DNA of 64,000 nucleotides, taken from positions 15,435,307 to 15,499,306 of the forward strand of contig NC_134031.1 of the NCBI RefSeq assembly GCF_964204645.1. The letters run 5' to 3'. Positions 56,701-64,000 of this stretch are shown here, piece after piece. Every line of letters starts with the position of its first letter. The first letter of the stretch is position 1. The notes below the pieces were generated by a model, which did not search any database, had not been told where the DNA came from, and saw nothing but the letters and a program-made list of their open reading frames with translations. Source of the stretch: Tubulanus polymorphus (Eukaryota > Nemertea > Palaeonemertea > Tubulaniformes > Tubulanidae). The translations under genes were made by a program, and so were the position numbers.

Positions 56701-59700
56701 TGACAGACTCTCGTGTTGTTTGTAAACGGACTGATTATCTTGTATTTACGGCTAACTCTGACGTCGAGTGCAAAACCTATATTGGATATTGCAAAAAGAA
56801 TACTTCGAAACTATAATCTCACCTTTGACATCTAAACCAGCTCTGAATTTTTCCCAGCCCTTGAGATTGATTTTCTCTCCTAGCAGATTAATGAGTTTTT
56901 CAAATGCAGCGTTACCATTTTCTAGATCGATAATGAAAAGGAGAATCGTTAGAAATAAGAAAAAAATCTGTTAATTGATGCAGGACTTATCGAGTCGTGG
57001 CGTTTATTCGGGTCGAAGCGACCTTCTTCTGGGTGTCTTGTTGTTGTTGTTATTGTCGCTGTCCGTGACTCAGCAGACGTCGATCCCTTTAACGACGAGA
57101 AGAAATCGAAGATCAATCGACGATTTAGACGAACAGGGTATTATTATCATCTCGTTACTTCTGCCGTCCCTACGCGCACAGCAAATTAGGCACACGGGGC
57201 GTCAAATTGAATCCATCGCCACGTCGACACATCGGCGCTAGCGATCATCGCAACGGTACTAACGAGTGATTCGCTTGATGTCAGAGGCGAAACGGTGTCT
57301 CATCTGGCCGAACGGAGATAAATGTGTTTTAACGGGTACGTTATTAACATCGGCATATAAGATCGGCATAATGAAAAAACATGTAGCGGTGGTGGCTTAT
57401 CAGGCAACTCGCAAGCGAGCAAACCGGGACGGCGTCATTATTATAGGTGCACCGATACCAGTTAAGACAGTGCGCGGTGCAATCAATATATTAAAAGACA
57501 TAAATCATTTATAGCGTCTGTAACATGCCATGTTTCATGATATTCTGCATCACCTTGTTTCTGTTTGTTTGGTGTTTTGGTTCTTATTTCGTATTGAATG
57601 TTCATCCCTTCTATATTATGTCAATGTCCTTTTTGATTCCGTAATTATCCAGTTTCACCTGGTCAACAAATATCTATCCCTCGTTATGCTTACCGTTTCC
57701 GTACATTTCGTCATCGGCTCTTTGGCCTTCTTTGGCGTACAGAACACCGAACTTAAAATTGACGGAACCCTGTAAGAAAAAAGGATGTGTTCAAGAAAAA
57801 GTGTTTTCGACGCATTTTCGCTATAATCTACCGGAGTGGCAATCCTCATCATGCCTTAACTCGTCGTAGCGCGCGAGGAAAGTTTTTTTTTCGATATCGA
57901 GAATTTACGAAAAACCTTAGTCAAAAAAAATTTGTTAAGAGCAAACAGACAAAACCAACGCGTGGCATTTATCGAGTTTACGCCGTAGCTGCCTTCCTGG
58001 GGCAAAATGTCGCCACCATTGAAATTGAAATTTCTAATCATAGCTTCAAAAGTGTGACGAATTTGAACTTTACTATAAAGGTTTCAGGCAGTGTTAGAGT
58101 AGAGTAATATTTCGCGTATCATCCATACCTGCCGCTAATTAAATTTCCCCCTTCAAAGACACGCAATTCAATGACCTAATTTTCTCCGATCAAGCGCTGC
58201 AAGTATCCGCTCATGATCGAAGAATTCGCCTTTGATTCTGCTTATTACTATGATCGATACCTACCTCTTGTTCCTCGAGCACGAGCAGTTCCTTTTGTAT
58301 CTCCGGGTTGAAAATCTCTTTTGGTCCCTTTTCAAGTTTGTGCATATTGAAGTGACTATATGAGACAAAAATAGCCGATGATCATAATGTCCATAGACAA
58401 ACTGAAGGCATCAAATGAAATGTCATCTCAGCATCTTAAAAACCTCCCATTTCGCTCTCGACTTTGTTACATACCCTAATATCCCCTTTACTGTCATCGG
58501 CTTATTTGGATTGTATGGTAAACATAGTTTCTGAGCCCCCTGTAATGAAAATGAAAAAAAAAACATATTGATTGGCTTCCGACGAAGTTTTTTTTTCGAA
58601 GAAAAGCTACCTCCTGACGGATTTCCCCGTCTCTTAGAGGACTTAGTTGGCGGATAAAAACGAAAAACTAAGCACATCAAGTTGTAATCGACGTTCATAT
58701 GAAAAACTCTCCACCGTATATCGAAATGGTCGAGATGGTCTATTCACGGCTCTCCGTGGCGCTCGCGAGTACTTTGACGAACAACTTCGCGGTACCTAAA
58801 GCTCGCAGCGTATATACAGCTAATTGCCTATATGAACAACCGTTATTCGTTTTTCAGCTACATTCGTGCATCGGTTAAGAGCGTAAATCCGTGGAAATGG
58901 GCAGAGACTACGACTTTGCAAATCTACTAATCACGCTACTGTATAGATATATATATATATATTTACGTTACTTACTCTGTTGCTGGCCCATTTTGTGTTC
59001 GGAAAGGGAACCTACATCGAGAAACGAATTACGACCGTTTGATTTGATTTTCTGTGAGCGATTTCGTAATGAGATTAACGAAACATTTTGGCCGAACGGG
59101 AAAAGAACATCGTTAGAACGAGATAGAGAAAATCGTTAACTAAAAACATACGTAAGGCGTCGTCACTTAGAAAGAGGATGCAGAAAGAACTCGTCGATAT
59201 AATGTGGACGCGAATTGAAATGTTTTCAAATGAACTTACCGGTTTTCTCCATAGTATTGCTCTGTATTGTAAGACACTATGATTGTTGGCGTCGGTTAGC
59301 ACCACTGATACAATGAACGGCTCTTTCTCGGCGTCCATACCGACGTAGTTTTGGTGCACTGAAATGTGGCATGAATATCTTTCTAGCGGATTCATACACA
59401 ACGCTAAACATTAACCATTTAATTCTAATCTTTGTAAACACTGAACGGCATAGAATCTTATGTATTGTACCGTTGGAAGTTTTTGCCGGGGTCTAAGCCT
59501 AGTTTCGTAGGATAAGAAAGCCCAATTTCTGCGTCAGGAAGGAATGGCCGTTCATTTTCTTACCGCTAAAGGCATGGGTTATTAGTTTAGCAAACGATCT
59601 GAGACCACAGCCATCATTTTCTCCAGACTTAACATGTCTCAATTTTTTAGAAGGGTGGGGCTTAGAAAGCGCCGTTGATATTTCGACGTATAATGAAAAC

Positions 59701-61355
59701 GTGTTTTTTTTAATGACGCCGAAACCTAGACGGCGCAGTTCAGTTTTGACAAGACAGTCCTGATCAAACAGAGCCGGATAGATTAATGAAAGCTAAGACG
59801 TAGATAGATGAAGCGCTCTGGGCGATTGAAGACGAGAAGTCATTCATCAAATCAGCACGCGAAGCCGTCTTTAAACTTGTTTTCTTTTTTTTCTAAAGCA
59901 AGCATAATGTTCGATAACGTTTTCAAGAAACTTTTCTCGCATCGTTCTTCTGCTGAAGTGTATCGCGCCGGAGCGCTGCACTTACTTCGACCGAGGAAAT
60001 ATTTGAAGTACCATCGCGTGTGGAATTCCGGATTCTCTAAATGCACTGGACTCCCAAGCGGGCTCGTAACCTGTAAAGAAGACAGACAGAAAATGAACGA
60101 TAAGCAACGATCCCCTGTAGTAAATGATCCGAAAAAAAATGAAACTCGGGGATTTTTTTCATCGTCGAATCGGAGAAATTCGTGTTCGTTTTTTTCCTCT
60201 TCAAATGTCAACGCATAGAAACGCGCGCTCCGTGAAATCGAGTTAGAAAACCCGAAAGAGTTCACAACCCCGCTGGCTGTTTGTTAAAAATTCAGCAACG
60301 TCAACACGAATACCGCCGTGCGCTGAATTTCAATCGAGTCATTTGAATTACGAGAGAGGGGATTAGAATAACTTAATTGGTCGGGAATTAGGAATGTTCT
60401 TGGATTTGAGAACACGTCTCGTTCTTCAACATGGTTCATTCTTTCCATCGAATTTACATAGCTCCGTATCTTGTTCCGCCCAGATGTCGGCCTTAAGAAA
60501 ATTTGAGCATCGATTTCAAAATATTCTCTCATTATCATCACTTTCTCATTCGTTTTCGTTCAAAATATCACGCACATGCTTCAAAACTTAGTTGATTACA
60601 AGGCAAAATTGTAGGGGAAAGGAGCAGCACTCAAAATAATATGCTTAGTAAGTTGAGAAATTGCTTCTCTTTGCATCTCATTCTAAAAAATTGTCTGCGT
60701 GAGTACTCCCACGACCCGACATTGACGTGGGTACCTTACAAAAGTTCCACTTTCCGACAAGGCTGGCTATGGGCCTGTATTCATATATTTGCTATCTACA
60801 AAAACGGGGAACTAAATCATTGAATATCATGGATATCAACATGAACTCGAAGAAGTTCAGCGTAGCCCCTCTCACGTCACCATCTACGCCATCTACACTG
60901 GTGTCAGATGAACTACGCGATATGAAAATTCCTTTTAAATGTACACATTTCAATCATTTATATTTCAGTAATCCATTAGTAATTTCCGCTAGAATTTCTC
61001 AAGAATGATTATCATGTGTTTATGTAACATTATCTATCGCTATAAACAAACTTCGACTTAAACAAACAATTCTGTGTACTACACCTGCCGATCACACAAC
61101 TATATCTGTACTTCGATTTCCGATTTCAAAACCGAACCCCCTGTTTTTCGCCCGGCAGGTGTGATGAGTTCGTAAGGGACACCAAGTAAAAAAATATCAA
61201 ACGAAATCTACCAATGGCCAATCCATATCTTAAGATATAAAAATCTCTAAACCTGCTAGAGTTCATAAACATACCTCTTCGCCGTCTCTTTCGCCCGTTT
61301 CGACACGGAATCTGCCGGCGTTGTGATTCGTCCCGTCTCCATCGCATGACGTAAG
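44796..61355 (-). CDS. GARNL3: GARNL3-like RapGAP/CNH protein (N-terminus missing)
   Basis: Predicted Rap/Ran-GAP-domain protein with a C-terminal citron-homology (CNH) domain. Twenty-five exons join in one frame to 904 aa plus stop: 61355-61275, 60070-59992, 59358-59240, 58539-58475, 58355-58265, 57769-57694, 56921-56823, 56216-56113, 55969-55858, 55668-55623, 53269-53163, 51916-51801, 51702-51595, 51413-51339, 51252-51189, 50186-50040, 49942-49829, 49190-49027, 48773-48621, 47190-47124, 47006-46920, 46844-46726, 46456-46324, 45372-45119, 44930-44796. Landmarks: [57 protein letters not shown], and [12 protein letters not shown], which holds the Asn used for catalysis in RapGAPs. CNH blocks include [55 protein letters not shown] and [18 protein letters not shown]. 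The tail is S/T/P-rich. Exon(s) with the start codon were not found upstream. Confidence 0.93.
45440..46135. repeat. Intronic tandem repeat, about 117-bp period, six units
   Basis: CAGTTCCACAGTTCT-type landmarks recur at about 45533, 45651, 45768, 45885, 46004 and 46111. Each unit also has GGTAATTCATCA, TTTATAAA-ACTAGTCTTT and GAGAATTTT. The two central units are nearly identical. It lies in a GARNL3 intron between the exons at 46456-46324 and 45372-45119. Confidence 0.93.
46100..46213 (-). mobile_element. GGGTCCGGTTCC MITE end adjoining the tandem array
   Basis: On the minus strand this reads GGGTCCGGTTCCGCGGTTGT, then TTTTATCTCTATAGTGTCAA and TTAACTCAT. The same order occurs in the TDRD5 3'UTR repeat (16765-16870). 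It abuts the last unit of the 117-bp array. Confidence 0.7.
47328..48040 (-). mobile_element. 5'-truncated LINE 3' end with (ATCAT)n-type tail
   Basis: A minus-strand frame at 48008-47613 encodes the post-RT C-terminus ([58 protein letters not shown]). The 3' end is a simple repeat (ATGATATGATATGAT on the + strand at 47328-47343). Same family as 26541-27000. Inserted in a GARNL3 intron. Confidence 0.82.
48115..48390. mobile_element. Palindromic retroelement-like repeat with hammerhead-like core
   Basis: Flanked by a 12-bp direct repeat TTTGTCTAATAG (48103-48114 and 48391-48402), a target duplication. Inside, arms GATAAAAACCCACTATCTAC / complement and AAAACAAGAATTTATT / complement make a long palindrome. 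The apex (48270-48311) reads CACACCTGACGA, then GATCTC...GAGATC, then GAAACGTCGTGT. This fits a hammerhead: CUGANGA and GAAA blocks, a 6-bp stem II, and a 4-bp stem I (ACAC/GUGU) after a GUC cleavage triplet. An extra T between CUGANGA and stem II and the very short stem III may abolish activity. Penelope-like retroelements are known to carry hammerheads. Confidence 0.7.
50303..50641. mobile_element. MITE with tRNA-like ends and 9-bp target duplication
   Basis: The element starts CATCCTCC and ends GGAGGATG, bracketed by GTTTCGTGG on both sides (50294-50302 and 50642-50650). Its terminal repeats of about 65 bp contain CAGGGATTCGAACCTGATGG (left) and TGGCTGAGTGTAGCGATGCC followed by GGTTCGAGTCCCTGC (right), that is, A-box and B-box-like motifs. 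The 9-bp duplication suits Mutator-type transposition. It lies in a GARNL3 intron. Confidence 0.82.
53369..55378. mobile_element. 2-kb fold-back element with hammerhead-like core
   Basis: Flanked by a 14-bp direct repeat ATCGTTTATGTCAA (53355-53368 and 55379-55392). The outer ends match those of the 48.1-kb element (AACGTGG-GA, then GATATGAT-AAAACC-ACTATTTA). Two ~570-bp arms (53435-54010 and 54640-55195) are near-perfect inverted complements around a unique ~630-bp centre. The right end (55200-55378) holds a second palindrome whose apex has CACACCTGACGA, GATCTC...AAGATC, GAAACGTTGTGT. No convincing protein frame. In a GARNL3 intron. Confidence 0.82.
56600..56820. other. GARNL3 intron sequence, no feature seen
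   Basis: Short AT-rich intron. The other GARNL3 introns (for example 53270-55622, 59359-59991 and 60071-61274) likewise show no further genes beyond the repeats listed; chance frames occur on both strands. Confidence 0.4.
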
Positions 61356-64000
61356 CTGCATACGGAAATAAAAATCACAAAGTTCATTTACCTCGATACA
61401 ATATAGAATATGGATGTATATGGTCGGGTTATTTTGCGCCCGAAGAACTCGCTATCGATGATTCATAGGAATAGTCTCGCACAAGAGAACTCCCGAATGG
61501 ATCTTTGGGACATTTACACCACCGGAATCGAAATTAATATTCCGATAAAACCTACAAGGGCTAGCTCATAAAACATTCATTAACTCGGAGAATTGCGCAC
61601 GATTTCGTTGGCCGCGTGTCTAGACTGAAGCTGTGCGTATATCTTATGCGTACAAAAAAGCAACAGCACACGAAAATATTCGATATACTTGGCGCCGGTG
61701 TATAAAGAAATGCATTCTTCGCCTGGTTGTCTTAGACATTTGAAACTATTCAGCCAAAATTTCACGCATCGCTTACTAAAATTTTTGGCGATCGAATCCA
61801 GAAATATTCCCTGAATTATACCAACAAAAAAACCCATCCTTTTATACGTTAAAAGCGATGTGTCCATCATTATAGTGGGTTAGGCTGCATGGTTAATCTT
61901 GTGGTGTGGTAAATGAAGGTTTGGCACGTTATCGGTTGCACCCTTAAAATGTATCCTTGACGATTGCCCCCGAGAATGACTATGGCGAGGTTATTAGATC
62001 TGCTGGTTACATGGTCTGACTCCGATCACATTTTTTCCGTTCTGAGAAAAAAAGCCTAAGTAGATTGAATTCAATGAACACAAGAACGCTATCACATTAC
62101 AGTATATCTTATATTCTGATTTCCATTTCCGTGTAACAATGAAGAAATGTATATATCAAAATGAACGATATGTAATTCATTCACGAAAATGACGTAATTA
62201 TTTCGAATTTGCTTTCGACAGATGGGAGATATCAATTCACTAGAAAAGCTTAGTATGGATATAATGCGTAATCAACGAATGGCAGCGAAAGACCTTCAAA
62301 TCACTTTAATATGATGTATTAGACAAATAAACCATATTTCACGTCAACTGCTGACGTGTATGCAAATACTACCAGTTAAATGACGATAAAGCTATAAGAC
62401 TTATGACAACGTAATATATCCTGAGGAAAATTCTTCGGGACAATGCCTCATCGACACGAATAACGTTCAAAGCTTTACCCTTCTAGCATTAGGAGTGACG
62501 ATGTATACTATCAGACCACGATTGGAATAGATAATAACGATAATGATAATATCTTCTTATAAAGCGCGGTTATAATATTTTAACCACCGCACTTAACATT
62601 CTAAAACTATTATAAAAGGTAAAAGTTAAAAAATTGATCACCATAGGTGTTTATAAATGGAAAAAGGTTTTAATGTGGATTTGAAGGCTGAAACAAATGG
62701 AGACTCTCTTATGCTACGAGGTAGTTAATCTTAAAGAGTTAGGAGCTGAATGATAAAATGACTGAATAGTAAAATGACCTCCTTCCAATAACCTTTTTGG
62801 CATAGGTTAACCTAAAATTGTGGAATCATTACCAGAAATGCTTGAATTAGATTTAAACAAAATTATTCGAAAGGCAGACCATATCGAAGCTACCAGAGAA
62901 GGAATTCAAATCATTTCAAATAGAATCCAATACCGACTGGGTTTTTTCATATTGACGATAAGCTCCGTGTTTTCCGATTGTCTTCGATTCCACTTGTTAT
63001 TAGTTGTCTAGCGCTAAGCTGACAGCTGCGTGTATTCGAGCAAACATCATCAACTCTGTGTCTAAAGCGAAAGTTTTTAACGTCGATTCATCGTCGACTC
63101 TACGGGTTGTTTTTCAGGGAAAATATCGAAATATCGAGCAAAATTTATCACTCTCATGTTAGAACAGCTGGGACACTCATCTCGAAAACTATATTTGCAT
63201 GCTTATATTATTTTCGTTTGTCTTTGATGGTTCGTTGCTTGCTGTAAATGTCATAATTCGACGGAAAGGCGACGGAAATATATTCAGTACGACGGATACT
63301 ATATGCCCATTAGCTTTATTCTTCTCTAGAGAGAGCTGCACTAACATCGTAGAAGTAAAAAGACAACGTTTGTTTATATAGCTTGGCAGCATTATTTTAG
63401 AGTTAGTCGCAGATCAGACTGCATTTCGACACTAGCAATATATGCATAAAGCGACAATCGGGACCTCAAAATCTATGCACATCTATGTCCACGCTAGGAA
63501 TTGTCCGTGTCTATACAAAACAGACTGATCTAATGGGGTTTTTTTAAGCGAGCAAAACAATTATTCCTCGGAAACGAATTATGCTTAAGTTGAATTCCCG
63601 GAAAAGGAAACGACATTTTTATTCCATATCCGATTCAAGGAAAAACTCCTTACGCGAGAGGGAATCGGAGTGAGGCAGTATCTGCGATTAATAATTCAAG
63701 GCCTTGCAGAATGCCACTTCGTTTGATTGATATGAAATGCAACTGAATGATTTTATAAGTTGAAAGTAAGTTCACGAGATGCCCCTTGATAACTTATGAC
63801 TTACTCGTCAATTAAGTCGTCATCATTTTCTCTCTAAAACGCGCATTATTTAAAGTGATTTTGAAATTCAACACATCACGGAGTCATTCCCTACACTAGT
63901 TTATGTGTAAACATACATAAGCTGCGTTCACACTAGAGGGGAATTTATCTTGTCAAATCATATAGGTTTCTCTTTCAGTTTTTACATTTATATCAGTTTT
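61356..64000. other. Upstream of the first GARNL3 exon found, no gene recognised
   Basis: Probably a GARNL3 5' intron or upstream region. I looked for an N-terminal GARNL3 exon and for other protein-like frames on both strands and found none I could support. Sequence is AT-rich with no clear repeat structure. Confidence 0.45.

Noticed and set aside
59808-60218. 136-codon plus-strand frame
   Set aside because: It overlaps the GARNL3 exon at 60070-59992, whose minus-strand reading matches the family; the plus frame is a shadow with low-complexity Ser/Arg.
61580-61870. Candidate 5' exon of GARNL3 (96-codon minus frame)
   Set aside because: The residues do not match the family N-terminus and no good donor follows at the needed phase.

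Overview
The window is metazoan nuclear DNA: spliced genes with GT/AG introns, AT-rich non-coding sequence, APE-type LINE remnants and many MITEs. Nothing fixes the species. The divergent, expanded peptide-receptor-like GPCRs and the repeat content suggest an invertebrate, perhaps a lophotrochozoan (inference).

Layout. 1-4.1 kb: no host gene, only MITE, LINE and hairpin debris. 4.2-16.6 kb (+): a complete TDRD5-like gene, rebuilt as 19 coding exons in one frame (1244 aa), with LOTUS domains, one Tudor domain and a Q-rich tail; poly(A) signal near 17.9 kb. Its introns carry piggyBac-like, pogo-like and other MITEs and a LINE fragment. 18.4-41.5 kb: an array of single-exon rhodopsin-class GPCR genes on the + strand. 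It holds one copy broken by a single nonsense codon, one chimeric fragment and three intact, near-identical copies. The intact copies lie in a tandem segment of about 5.7-5.9 kb. In the first two units the segment also carries a small divergent-ORF/hairpin element and a minus-strand LINE remnant; the third unit stops before them. A separate 3-kb LINE relic and a 0.2-kb (TA)n block lie between the broken and intact receptors. 41.5-44.8 kb: no gene seen, one palindromic repeat. 44.8-61.4 kb (-): a GARNL3-like gene (RapGAP plus CNH domains), 25 coding exons that join in one frame (904 aa), with its N-terminal exon(s) not found. The last 2.6 kb shows no recognisable gene.

The two conserved genes face each other with the receptor array between them. 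TDRD5 belongs to the germ-granule/piRNA system, GARNL3 to small-GTPase signalling, and the receptors are orphan; no shared pathway is implied.

Most unusual content: palindromic retroelement-like repeats with hammerhead-ribozyme-like cores and 12-14 bp target duplications (48.1 and 53.4 kb, relatives at 42.8 and perhaps 6.2 kb); a small element with divergent ORFs around a hairpin; MITEs whose terminal repeats carry tRNA-like A/B boxes and a 9-bp target duplication; a MITE apparently expanded into an intronic satellite; and a coding 9-residue minisatellite in TDRD5.
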